DNA from: Allobosea sp.
Lineage (GTDB): Bacteria > Pseudomonadota > Alphaproteobacteria > Rhizobiales > Beijerinckiaceae
NCBI RefSeq assembly: GCF_017308075.1
Contig: NZ_JAFKFX010000039.1
Location: 61,551 to 125,550 of the forward strand
Length of the DNA: 64,000 bases
Direction of reading: 5' to 3'
This document shows, piece by piece, positions 17,903 to 25,738 of the stretch; position 1 is the stretch's first letter; each line of letters opens with the position of its first letter. Under the pieces are notes generated by a model, which was given only the letters and a program-made list of their open reading frames with translations, was not told where the DNA came from and did no database searches. The translations under genes and the position numbers were made by a program.

Positions 17903-19339
17903 ATGAGCAGGAGCATCGTTGCAGTTTTTCTAGGCCTTTTTCTCGCCCCCGCGCTGGTCCAGGGCGTGTCAGCTCAAAGCGCTCAGCCTGCGCTGACTGA
18001 GGCCGAGGCGCATGCCATCGGTGTCGATGCCTACATCTACTTCTATCCGCTGGTCACGATGGACATCACGCGCAAGCAATCGACCAATATCGAGGCCGGC
18101 AAGGAGTTCGGCAAAGGCCCGATGAACATGTTCGTCAACGTGCCGGCGTTTCCGTCTGCCGACATGAAGCTTGTGGTCAGGGTCAATTTCGATACGCTCT
18201 ATTCCGTCGCCTGGCTCGATCTCACCAAGGAGCCGCAAATCGTCTCCGCGCCGGATACCGGCGGGCGCTTCTATCTCCTGCCGATGCTGGACATGTGGTC
18301 GGATGTGTTCGCGTCGCCGGGATGGCGCACCACCGGCACGCAGGCCGGCAGTTTCCTCGTTACGCCGCCCGGCTGGACCGGAACGGTGCCTGCCGAGATG
18401 TCGCGGATCAGTGCGCCGACGCCCTATACTTGGGTGATCGGGCGGACCAAGACCGACGGCCCCTCCGACTATGACGCTGTCCACAAGATCCAGGCCGGCT
18501 ACAAGGTCACGGCCCTGTCGGATTGGGGCAAGGCGCCGAAGCCGGTCGAGGCGAAGATCGACCCGGGCATCGACATGAAGACGCCGCCCAAGACCCAGGC
18601 CGACAGCATGCCGGCCGACAAGTATTTCGCCTATGCCGCCGAACTGCTGAAGCTCCATCCGCCACATCTCACCGACCAGCCGATCGTCGCGCAGATGAAG
18701 CACATCGGCATCGTGCCGGGCCAGAGCTTCGATTTCGCGGCATTGCCGGCCGTGGTGAAAAAAGGCCTCGAAGGTGCGCCGGAGGCCGGGCAGAGGCTGA
18801 TGCTCTGGAAACTGCCGACGCTCGCCCGCGTCACGAACAACTGGTCGATGAACACCGACACGATGGGCGTCTACGGCAACTACTATCTCAAGCGCGCCAT
18901 CGTCGCGCAGCAGGGACTCGGAGCGAACCTGCCCGAGGATGCGATCTACCCGCTCAACCTTGCCGACGAGGCCGGGCGGCCGCTCGACGGCGCCAACAAA
19001 TACATGCTGCACTTCGAGAAGGGGGCTGCCCCGCCGGTCAACGCCTTCTGGTCGATCACGCTCTACGATCCGCAGGGCTTCCAGGTCGGCAACGTCTTGA
19101 ACCGCTTCGCGGTGAGCAGCTGGATGCCGTTCAGATACAATGCCGACGGCTCGCTCGATCTCTATTTCCAGAACGAGAGCCCCGGCAAGGACAAGGAAGC
19201 CAACTGGCTTCCGGCGCCGAAGGACGGCTTCAACCTGACGATGCGGCTCTACGGGCCGAAATCGGAAGCGCTCACCGGTAAATGGAATCCGCCGCCGGTC
19301 ACGCGCGTGCAGACGCTTCCGCAGGTCGTCGGGCAGTAA
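17903..19339 (+). CDS. Secreted DUF1254/DUF1214 domain protein
   Basis: 478 residues. A signal peptide (residues ~1-24, LGLFLAPALVQGVSA) is followed by a DUF1254 region (DAYIYFYPLVTMDITRKQST, then VNFDTLYSVAWLDLTKEP) and a C-terminal DUF1214 region (FWSITLYDPQGFQVGNVLNR, then SPGKDKEANWLPAPKDGFNL). Such proteins are exported and widespread, with no established biochemical role. ATG 17903 has GGGAG 7 bases upstream; TTG 17888 is less likely. The preceding ~150 bases are AT-rich for this genome. Convergent with uxuA, separated by a hairpin. Confidence 0.9.
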   Translation: MSRSIVAVFLGLFLAPALVQGVSAQSAQPALTEAEAHAIGVDAYIYFYPLVTMDITRKQSTNIEAGKEFGKGPMNMFVNVPAFPSADMKLVVRVNFDTLYSVAWLDLTKEPQIVSAPDTGGRFYLLPMLDMWSDVFASPGWRTTGTQAGSFLVTPPGWTGTVPAEMSRISAPTPYTWVIGRTKTDGPSDYDAVHKIQAGYKVTALSDWGKAPKPVEAKIDPGIDMKTPPKTQADSMPADKYFAYAAELLKLHPPHLTDQPIVAQMKHIGIVPGQSFDFAALPAVVKKGLEGAPEAGQRLMLWKLPTLARVTNNWSMNTDTMGVYGNYYLKRAIVAQQGLGANLPEDAIYPLNLADEAGRPLDGANKYMLHFEKGAAPPVNAFWSITLYDPQGFQVGNVLNRFAVSSWMPFRYNADGSLDLYFQNESPGKDKEANWLPAPKDGFNLTMRLYGPKSEALTGKWNPPPVTRVQTLPQVVGQ

Positions 19340-19348
19340 GCCGCGACC

Positions 19349-19374
19349 CTGCCGGCGCGGTCCCGCGCCGGCAG
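19349..19374. terminator. Hairpin between convergent DUF1254 gene and uxuA
   Basis: A perfect 11-bp GC-rich stem, CTGCCGGCGCG with CGCGCCGGCAG, and a four-base loop lie 10 bases after the DUF1254 stop. No clear T-run follows on either side, so it may be a bidirectional terminator or a transcript-end stabiliser. Confidence 0.55.
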
Positions 19375-19384
19375 CCGCTCAACC

Positions 19385-20581
19385 TCAGGCGGCGTAGCCC
19401 TTGACGCTGGCGAGTGCCGTCATCACCCCGCGCAACTCCGCAAGGCCGCGCAGCCGCCCGACCGCGGGATAGCCCGGGAACGAGCCCTTGCCGGCGTCGT
19501 CCAGCAGTTCATGGCCATGGTCGGGCCGCATCGGGATGCGCCAGTGTTTCCAGCCCGCGGCCTTGCGGCGGGTCTGCTCGCTCATCAGCACGTCGACCAG
19601 CGCCACCATGTCGGTGTCGCCGCCGAGATGTTCGGCCTCCATGAAGGAGCCGTCGGAGTCCTTGGCGACATTGCGCAGATGCGCGAACCAGACCCGGTCG
19701 GCGAAGCGCCTGGCGATGGCCGGCACGTCGTTCTTCGGATTGGCGCCGAGCGAGCCGGAGCACAGGGTGAGCCCGTTCGACGGGCTGTCGACCGCGCCGA
19801 GGATGAAGGCGATGTCCTCCTCGTCCGAGCAGATCCGCGGCAGGCCGAAAAGCGGCCGTGGCGGGTCGTCCGGATGGATGCACATGCGGATGCCGACCTC
19901 TTCCGCCGTCGGGATCACCGCCTCGAGGAAGCGCTTGAGATTGGCACGCAGGCGCTCATGGCTCATGCCACGATAGCGCTCCAGCATGCGCTTCAGCCCC
20001 GGCACGTCATAGCGGTCATAGGCGCCGGGCAGGCCCGCCATGATGTTGGCGAGGAGGCGGGCGCGATCAGCCTCGGAGGAGCGCTCGAACCAGGCTTTCG
20101 CCTTGTCCATCACCTCGGCCGGATGGCCCTGATCGGCGCCCGGACGCTGCAGCATGAAATGGTCGACGACGACATATTCGTGCAGGTTGAAGCGCAGGGC
20201 CGTGCCGCCTCCGGGCAGGGGCTCGGCGAGTTCGGTGCGGGTCCAGTCGAGCACCGGCATGAAATTGTAGCAGATCACCTCGAGCCCGCAGGCGGCGAGG
20301 TTGCGCATCGACTGGCGGTAATTGGCGAGGACCGGCTCGAGATCGCCTTCGCCGATCTTGACGCTTTCATGGATCGGCAGGCTCTCGACCACCGACCAGC
20401 GCAGGCCGAGGCTCTTGTCGGCCTCGATGATCGCCTTGCGCTTCTCGATCTCCTCGACGCTCCAGACCACGCCATAGGGGATCTGGTGCAGGGCGTTGAC
20501 GATGCCGCGCGCGCCCGCCTGCCGCGCCTGGGCAAGAGTCACCACATCGTCCGGGCCGAACCAGCGCCAGCTCTGTTCCAT
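19385..20581 (-). CDS. uxuA: Mannonate dehydratase
   Basis: Dehydrates D-mannonate to 2-keto-3-deoxygluconate in glucuronate breakdown; TIM-barrel metal enzyme. 398 residues. Seen: opening MEQSWRWFGPDDVVTLAQARQAG, YNFMPVLDWTRTEL, MCIHPDDPPRPLFGLPRI, LTLCSGSLGANPKND and WFAHLRNVAKDSDGSFMEAEH, followed by RPDHGHELLDD near the C-terminus. His and Cys metal ligands in the HPDDPP and CSGS segments are present. It lies 37 bases after the gntR stop on the same strand, so a gntR-uxuA operon is likely. Confidence 0.95.
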   Translation of the reverse strand: MEQSWRWFGPDDVVTLAQARQAGARGIVNALHQIPYGVVWSVEEIEKRKAIIEADKSLGLRWSVVESLPIHESVKIGEGDLEPVLANYRQSMRNLAACGLEVICYNFMPVLDWTRTELAEPLPGGGTALRFNLHEYVVVDHFMLQRPGADQGHPAEVMDKAKAWFERSSEADRARLLANIMAGLPGAYDRYDVPGLKRMLERYRGMSHERLRANLKRFLEAVIPTAEEVGIRMCIHPDDPPRPLFGLPRICSDEEDIAFILGAVDSPSNGLTLCSGSLGANPKNDVPAIARRFADRVWFAHLRNVAKDSDGSFMEAEHLGGDTDMVALVDVLMSEQTRRKAAGWKHWRIPMRPDHGHELLDDAGKGSFPGYPAVGRLRGLAELRGVMTALASVKGYAA

Positions 20582-20618
20582 TGTCGGATGTCCTCTTGCG
20601 GGCTCTGTCGTTGCCGTC

Positions 20619-21314
20619 TCAGGTGGGCTTGTTCAGGCCGCCGGTGGTGGCGAAGGCGTCGACCTGGTTGCGCGCGATGGTCTCGATCGCGTCGAAGACG
20701 GTGCGCAGATGCGCCCGCATGGTCGTCTCGGCCGCCGCCTCGTCGCCGGCGCTGACCGCGGCGGCGATCTGCCGATGCTCGGAGAGGATCATGTCGGACC
20801 AGCCGCTGGTCTCCAGCGACAGGCAGCGCACCCGGTCGAGCTGCGCCTTGACGCCCTCGATCAGCCCCCAGACCGAAGGATGGCCGGAGAGGCGCGAAAG
20901 CTCGGCATGGAAGGCCTCGTCGCTGCGGAAGAAGCCGGCGCGGTCTCCGGCCGCGAGCGCCTGTTCCTGCTCGCGGATCAATTGTGCGAGGCTGGCCTTG
21001 CCCTCCGCGTCGATGCGCTGAGCGGCGAGGGCGACAGTGCGACACTCCAGCGTCTCGCGTACGAACTGGCTGTCATAGACGGCGGCGAGGTCGATCGGCG
21101 CGACGAAGGTGCCGACCTGCGGGACGACCAGCAGGAAACCCTCCTCGACCAACCGCTTGAAGGATTCGCGCACGGGCGTGCGGCTGACGCCGAACTGCAG
21201 CGCCATGCGTGCTTCGGAAATCGCTTCCCCCGGGCGCAGCACCGCGTTCAGTATGTCGCTCCGCAAGGCGCGATGGATTTGCTCCGTGGTCTGCCGTGCT
21301 GCTGCGATGCCCAT
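20619..21314 (-). CDS. GntR-family regulator (FadR-like) next to uxuA
   Basis: Ligand-responsive DNA-binding regulator, 231 residues from ATG 21314. The N-terminal winged helix (about residues 7-75) contains ILNAVLRPGEAISEARMALQFG and VSRTPVRESFKRLVEEGFL. The C-terminal all-helical FCD domain contains DEAFHAELSRLSGH and a late SEHRQIAAAV segment carrying likely metal-binding histidines. A perfect palindrome at 21332-21343 sits just upstream of the start, consistent with autoregulation and control of the divergent ABC genes. Starts at TTG 21320 or GTG 21332 are possible but the latter overlaps the palindrome. Confidence 0.9.
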   Translation of the reverse strand: MGIAAARQTTEQIHRALRSDILNAVLRPGEAISEARMALQFGVSRTPVRESFKRLVEEGFLLVVPQVGTFVAPIDLAAVYDSQFVRETLECRTVALAAQRIDAEGKASLAQLIREQEQALAAGDRAGFFRSDEAFHAELSRLSGHPSVWGLIEGVKAQLDRVRCLSLETSGWSDMILSEHRQIAAAVSAGDEAAAETTMRAHLRTVFDAIETIARNQVDAFATTGGLNKPT

Positions 21315-21331
21315 TGCCAAGCTCTTGTTCA

Positions 21332-21343
21332 CTAGTATACTAG
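21332..21343. promoter_or_regulatory. Perfect 12-bp palindrome, probable GntR operator
   Basis: CTAGTATACTAG is identical on both strands and contains a GTATAC core. FadR-subfamily GntR proteins commonly bind short palindromes of this type (known of the family). It lies 18 bases before the gntR ATG and 138 bases before the divergent binding-protein gene, a good place to control both. The binding itself is inferred. Confidence 0.6.
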
Positions 21344-21480
21344 GATACTGGTCGAGGCAGGGAGGCGTCAACTCCGAATGCCTTGCGTGCGATAAGGGCC
21401 GGACAGGGGCCGGCACAAGATGGCCGGCGCCGGTTTGGGCGCAAGCAAAGAAGCGGCAAAGCCGCCGCGAGGAGGGAAAC

Positions 21481-22671
21481 ATGGTCCAGGACAGCATCAA
21501 CAGGCGTACGTTCCTTGGCGGCGTCGCCGGTGTGGCCGGGCTGGCGCACGCGCCGGCCGCCTTCGCGCAGCAGCTCAAGCTGCCGTCATCGCCGCTCGGG
21601 ATCAGCATCATCGATGTCGGCGGTGCGCTCGCTTTGGTGCAGCAGCCGCTGGAGAACTACGCCAAGGCGAACCCCAAGCTTGTTTCGCGCATGACCTTCA
21701 CCAAGGCGCCGGCGCCCGAATTGCCGGCCAAGCTGAAGGCCCAGCAGGCCGCCGGCCGCGTCGACATCGACTTCGTCATCGGCGGCCTCGACGTGCTCTC
21801 GGCCGGCATCGACCAGAAGCTCTGGGTCGAATTGCTGCCGCGCTTCGCGGCCGAGCTGCCGAAGCCCGAGGAGATCTTCCTCAAGCCAGCGCTCGCCATG
21901 CACAATCTCGGGGCGGGGCAGGGGATGGCGATGGTTTATTATCCGTCCGGCCCGCTGCTCGAATACATGCCCGACAAGGTCAAGACTCCGCCGACCACCG
22001 CGCAGGAGCTGCTCGACTGGACCAAGCAGAACAAGAACCGCTTCCTCTATGCCCGCCCGGCCAACTCCGGGCCCGGTCGCACCTTCATCATGGGCCTGCC
22101 CTACATCCTCGGCGACAGCGACCCCAAGGATCCGGCCAAGGGCTGGGACAAGACCTGGGCCTATCTCAAGGCGCTCGGCGAGAACATCGAGTACTATCCG
22201 GGCGGCACCGGTGCGACGATGAAGGAGCTCGGCGACGGCACCCGCGACATCATCGTCTCGACAACCGGCTGGGACATCAATCCGCGCGTCCTCGGCGTCG
22301 TGCCGAAGGAAGCCAAGATCCAGACGCTGAAGGGCTTCCACTGGGTCACCGACGCCCAGTACATGATGATCCCCAAGGGCGTCTCCGACGAGAAGCTCGC
22401 CGTGCTGCTCGACCTGATCCGCCACATGCTGACGCCGCAGCAGCAGGCCTACACCTATGACGAGGGCTATTTCTATCCGGGTCCGGCGGTGAAGGACGTG
22501 CCGCTCTCGATGGCGCCGGAATCGAGCCAGAAGGCGATCCGGGAATATGGTCGCCCGGAATACGAGAAGCTGATCGCCGAGAACCCGATGGAAACCCCGC
22601 TTGACCCCGACAAGATGGTCGTCGCCTTCCGCATGTGGGACGAGCAGGTCGGCGGCGCCAAGCGCAAGTAA
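21481..22671 (+). CDS. ABC transporter substrate-binding protein with Tat-type signal
   Basis: Periplasmic solute-binding protein of the family 1 / polyamine-iron-aminoethylphosphonate type, 396 residues. The N-terminus carries INRRTFLGGVAGVAGLAHAP, a twin-arginine-like export signal, cleaved near AAFAQQ. Later segments include RVDIDFVIGGLDVLSAGIDQ, YYPSGPLLEYMPDKVKTPPT and TGATMKELGDGTRDIIVSTT. A GAGGAGGG ribosome site precedes ATG 21481. A strong hairpin separates it from the ATPase gene. Ligand not recognised; the divergent gntR-uxuA suggests a sugar acid, but its permeases look like the spermidine/iron class. Confidence 0.88.
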   Translation: MVQDSINRRTFLGGVAGVAGLAHAPAAFAQQLKLPSSPLGISIIDVGGALALVQQPLENYAKANPKLVSRMTFTKAPAPELPAKLKAQQAAGRVDIDFVIGGLDVLSAGIDQKLWVELLPRFAAELPKPEEIFLKPALAMHNLGAGQGMAMVYYPSGPLLEYMPDKVKTPPTTAQELLDWTKQNKNRFLYARPANSGPGRTFIMGLPYILGDSDPKDPAKGWDKTWAYLKALGENIEYYPGGTGATMKELGDGTRDIIVSTTGWDINPRVLGVVPKEAKIQTLKGFHWVTDAQYMMIPKGVSDEKLAVLLDLIRHMLTPQQQAYTYDEGYFYPGPAVKDVPLSMAPESSQKAIREYGRPEYEKLIAENPMETPLDPDKMVVAFRMWDEQVGGAKRK

Positions 22672-22691
22672 CCTGCGCACCCTCCGCTACC

Positions 22692-22720
22692 CGACAGGCC
22701 GGTCCTTGACCGGCCTGTCG
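22692..22720 (+). terminator. Hairpin between binding-protein and ATPase genes
   Basis: A perfect 13-bp stem (CGACAGGCCGGTC / GACCGGCCTGTCG) with a CTT loop lies 20 bases after the binding-protein stop. No long T-run follows. Such hairpins often attenuate read-through or protect the upstream message so that the binding protein is made in excess over membrane components. Confidence 0.6.
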
Positions 22721-22766
22721 CCTTACTGTCGCCTGTCTCCGGACGCCCTCCGTCCGTCCGAACCAG

Positions 22767-23849
22767 ATGGTCCACATGACGATACATGCTGCGAACTTCC
22801 GCGAACTCAGGCTCGACCGGCTCTGCCGCGATTTCGGCAGCCACAACGCCGTCAAGGACGTCTCGCTGACCATCCGGCAGGGCGAATTCATCGCGCTGCT
22901 CGGCCCTTCCGGCTGCGGCAAGTCGACGACGCTGAACCTGATCGCGGGCCTGCTGCCGGCGACCGGCGGCGGCATCTGGCTCGACGAGAAGCGCATCGAT
23001 CCGTTGCGCCCCGAAGAACGCGGCTTCGGCATGGTCTTTCAGAGCTACGCGCTCTTCCCGCATATGAGCGTGCGCAAGAATATCGGCTTCGGCCTGAAGA
23101 TGCGCGGCATGCCTAAGGCCGAGAGCGAGAGCCGCGTCGCCGAGGCGGTGGCGCTGGTTCGGCTTCAGGGCCAGGAGGACAAGCTCCCCGGCCAGCTTTC
23201 CGGCGGTCAGCAGCAGCGCGTCGCCATCGCCCGTGCCATCGCCGTGCAGCCGCCGCTCGTGCTGATGGACGAGCCGCTCTCCAATCTCGACGCCAAATTG
23301 CGTCTTGAAATGCGCGCCGAGATCCGGCGCATTCACAACACGCTCGGCGCCACCACCATCTATGTCACGCACGACCAGGAGGAGGCGCTCTCACTCGCCG
23401 ATCGCATCGTCGTGATGCGCGATGGCGAGATCCGCCAGGTCGGCGGGCCCGAGGACCTGTTCTCGCGGCCCGACCATCTCGATGTCGCCGAGTTCATGGG
23501 CTTCCGCAACAAGGTCTCCGGCAAGGTGGCGAGCGTCGCCGGCGATCTCGCGACCGTGACGATCGGCAATGTCGGCGTCACCGGCCGTGTTCGCACCAAG
23601 GCGGCGGCCGGCGAGATCGCCCATCTCTCGATCCGTCCCGAGGATCTGCATCCCGTATCCGAGGGCGGGGAGGGGCTCGAGGCGAAGGTCGTCTCGACCG
23701 AGTTTCATGGCCGCGAATTCGTCGGCTTCGCCCGCATGGCCGACGATACACCGCTGACCTTCCTGGCCGATCGGCGCATCGCGCCGGGCACGGACATCCG
23801 TCTCGCCGCCGACAAGGAGCGGGTGCTGGTCTTCGGGGGCGCCGCATGA
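22767..23849 (+). CDS. ABC transporter ATP-binding protein (PotA/FbpC-like)
   Basis: ATPase of the importer, 360 residues. Residues ~10-245 hold the nucleotide-binding domain: Walker A LLGPSGCGKSTTLN, Q-loop GMVFQSYALFPHMSV, signature QLSGGQQQRVAIARAI, Walker B PLVLMDEPLSNLD and the H-loop YVTHDQEEAL. The C-terminal ~100 residues form the TOBE regulatory domain with IAHLSIRPEDLHP. ATG 22776 is an alternative start. The next gene starts in its stop codon (ATGA, 23846-23849). It serves the flanking permeases and binding protein. Confidence 0.92.
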   Translation: MVHMTIHAANFRELRLDRLCRDFGSHNAVKDVSLTIRQGEFIALLGPSGCGKSTTLNLIAGLLPATGGGIWLDEKRIDPLRPEERGFGMVFQSYALFPHMSVRKNIGFGLKMRGMPKAESESRVAEAVALVRLQGQEDKLPGQLSGGQQQRVAIARAIAVQPPLVLMDEPLSNLDAKLRLEMRAEIRRIHNTLGATTIYVTHDQEEALSLADRIVVMRDGEIRQVGGPEDLFSRPDHLDVAEFMGFRNKVSGKVASVAGDLATVTIGNVGVTGRVRTKAAAGEIAHLSIRPEDLHPVSEGGEGLEAKVVSTEFHGREFVGFARMADDTPLTFLADRRIAPGTDIRLAADKERVLVFGGAA

Positions 23850-24736
23850 GCCCGGCCTCTCCCGATATCCCGTTCTCGCAGCGCCTTGCCGCGCGCGGCC
23901 TCGACGGGTTGACCCTGCTCGTCCTGCCGGCGGTGATCTTCCTGCTGGCGCTTTTCGTCTATCCGTTCTTCTACGGGCTGTTCCTCTCCTTCACGCCCAA
24001 GGCCGGCGGGGCGCTGGCGAACTATCAGCGCTTCTTCTCCGATTCCTTCCTCTACGGGACGATCGCGACCACGCTCTGGCTCGCTCTGCCGGTGACGATC
24101 GTGACGCTGCTGCTCGCCATCCCGATCGCCTTCCGCGTCCGGCTGATGAAGAACCAGCGCCTGCTCACCACCATCCTGGTGATCCCGATCACGCTCGGCA
24201 CCGTGCTGGTCGCCCAGGGACTGCTGAATTATCTCGGCCCGCAGGGCTGGTTCAACCGTACGCTGATGACGATCGGCCTGATCTCCTCGCCGGTGAAGCT
24301 GCTGCACAATTACTGGGGCGTGATGCTCTCGCTGGTGATCACCGGCTTCCCCTTCACCTTCCTCCTGACCCTGTCCTATCTCACCGGCGTCGACCCGGCG
24401 CTGGAACAGGCGGGCGCGACGCTCGGCGCCGGTCCCTGGCAGCGCTTCAAGCACATCCTCTTTCCGCTGTTGCTGCCCGGGCTCGCCATCACCTTCTGCC
24501 TCAGCTTCGTGCAGGCCTTTTCGGTCTTTCCCTCGGCGGTTCTGCTCGGAGCGCCGGCGGGGCCGACCCGCGTGATCTCGATCGCGGCCTATCAGGCGGC
24601 CTTCGAGGAATACGACTACTCCATGGCCTCGGCTGTCGCGATGATCATGGGGCTCGTCCAGCTCGCCATCGTCGTTGCGGTGCTGGGTTTGCGCGGGATG
24701 CTCTATCGCGGTCCGGCCGGCGGCGGAAAGGGCTGA
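23846..24736 (+). CDS. ABC transporter permease (PotB-like)
   Basis: Inner-membrane permease, 296 residues with six predicted hydrophobic helices. Seen: first helix LTLLVLPAVIFLLALFVYPFFYGLFLSF, central helices with GTVLVAQGLLNYLG, and the ATPase-coupling EAA loop DPALEQAGATLGAGPWQRFKH followed by ILFPLLLPGLAITF. The start overlaps the ATPase stop. The partner permease starts four bases after its stop, making an ATPase-permease-permease cassette typical of spermidine/putrescine, iron(III) and 2-aminoethylphosphonate importers. Confidence 0.92.
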   Translation: MSPASPDIPFSQRLAARGLDGLTLLVLPAVIFLLALFVYPFFYGLFLSFTPKAGGALANYQRFFSDSFLYGTIATTLWLALPVTIVTLLLAIPIAFRVRLMKNQRLLTTILVIPITLGTVLVAQGLLNYLGPQGWFNRTLMTIGLISSPVKLLHNYWGVMLSLVITGFPFTFLLTLSYLTGVDPALEQAGATLGAGPWQRFKHILFPLLLPGLAITFCLSFVQAFSVFPSAVLLGAPAGPTRVISIAAYQAAFEEYDYSMASAVAMIMGLVQLAIVVAVLGLRGMLYRGPAGGGKG

Positions 24737-24740
24737 TCCG

Positions 24741-25571
24741 ATGGTCAAGGATACACGTCTCTCGACCAAGCTCTGGGCCGCGGCCAACTGGACGCTGATC
24801 GGCTTCTTCATCGTCAACCTGTTCGCGATGATCGCGACGGTCCTCACCAGCTCGTTCTCGACGCGCTGGCTGCGCTCCTGGCTGCCCGATGGCTGGACCA
24901 CGCGCTGGTACGGCGCCGCCTGGGCGGAATTCCAGCTCGGCGACGTGCTGACGGTCACCTTCCAGATCGTCTTCCTCGTCGTCTTCCTCTCCGGGCTGAT
25001 CGGCGTGCCGGCCGCCTATGCGCTGGCGCGGCGCGATTTCCCCGGCAAGAAGCTGGTCATGCTGCTCTTCCTGCTGCCGCTGCTGGTGCCGCCGATCACC
25101 TTCGGCATCCCGCTGGCGACGGTGCTCTACCGGACCGGGCTCGCAGGCTCGATGTCGGGTGTCGTGTTGGCCAATCTCGTGCCGACCGTGCCCTTCGTTA
25201 TCCTGGTGATGATCCCGTTCATCGAGCAGATCGACACCAAGATCGAGGCGGCGGCGCGGGTCTTCGGCGCCAACACCTTCAGGCTCTTCATCCATGTCCT
25301 GCTGCCGCTCTTGATGCCCGGCATCCTCGCCGCGCTCCTGCTCGTGCTGGTCAGGACCATCGCGATGTTCGAGCTGACCTTCCTCACGGCGGGGCCGACC
25401 AGCCAGACGCTGGTGGTGGCGCTCTACTATGCGGTCTTCGCCGCCGGCGTGCGCGCCGTGCAGTCGATCGACGCCATGGCGGTGATCTACATGGCGACGA
25501 CGCTGATCTGGCTCGTCATCGCGCTGCGCTTCGTCAATCCGACGCAGATCGTGGCGCGGGCAAAGCGCTAG
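24741..25571 (+). CDS. ABC transporter permease (PotC-like)
   Basis: Second permease of the importer, 276 residues with about six hydrophobic helices. Start at ATG 24741 (MVKDTRLSTKLWAAANWTLI), four bases after the first permease; the frame open back to 24675 is part of the previous gene. Seen: GVPAAYALARRDFPGKKLVML and the EAA loop DTKIEAAARVFGANTFRLFIH followed by VLLPLLMPGILAALLLVL. Last gene of the four-gene transporter; two long palindromes follow immediately, probably ending transcription. Confidence 0.92.
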   Translation: MVKDTRLSTKLWAAANWTLIGFFIVNLFAMIATVLTSSFSTRWLRSWLPDGWTTRWYGAAWAEFQLGDVLTVTFQIVFLVVFLSGLIGVPAAYALARRDFPGKKLVMLLFLLPLLVPPITFGIPLATVLYRTGLAGSMSGVVLANLVPTVPFVILVMIPFIEQIDTKIEAAARVFGANTFRLFIHVLLPLLMPGILAALLLVLVRTIAMFELTFLTAGPTSQTLVVALYYAVFAAGVRAVQSIDAMAVIYMATTLIWLVIALRFVNPTQIVARAKR

Positions 25572-25579
25572 AGCCCGTT

Positions 25580-25608
25580 CCAATCGGCTTGCGATGCAAG
25601 CCGATTGG
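25580..25608. repeat. Perfect 13-bp inverted repeat
   Basis: Arms CCAATCGGCTTGC (25580-25592) and GCAAGCCGATTGG (25596-25608) flank a GAT loop, beginning nine bases after the permease stop. No T-run follows. First of two back-to-back palindromes in this gap; it could end the ABC operon transcript or be a dispersed repeat. Confidence 0.75.
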
Positions 25609-25633
25609 ACAAACGGTCTCCAACTCAAGGTGA

Positions 25634-25678
25634 GAGCCGGATCCGATCAGGTTGGTTCAACCTGATCGGATCCGGCTC
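25634..25678. repeat. Perfect 21-bp inverted repeat with 3-base loop
   Basis: Arms 25634-25654 (begins GAGCCGGATCCGATCAGG) and 25658-25678 are exact reverse complements around GTT. It is an unusually long perfect stem containing two BamHI-like GGATCC cores. It lies 60 bases before the topoisomerase ATG. As RNA it would be a very stable hairpin; as DNA it may be a miniature mobile repeat or a cruciform-prone site. Confidence 0.85.
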
Positions 25679-25738
25679 CCGGGAACTTCGCGCCGCCTCC
25701 CGCATTCCTCCGCAGCCGTTCGAGCTGCGGAGGGTGCC

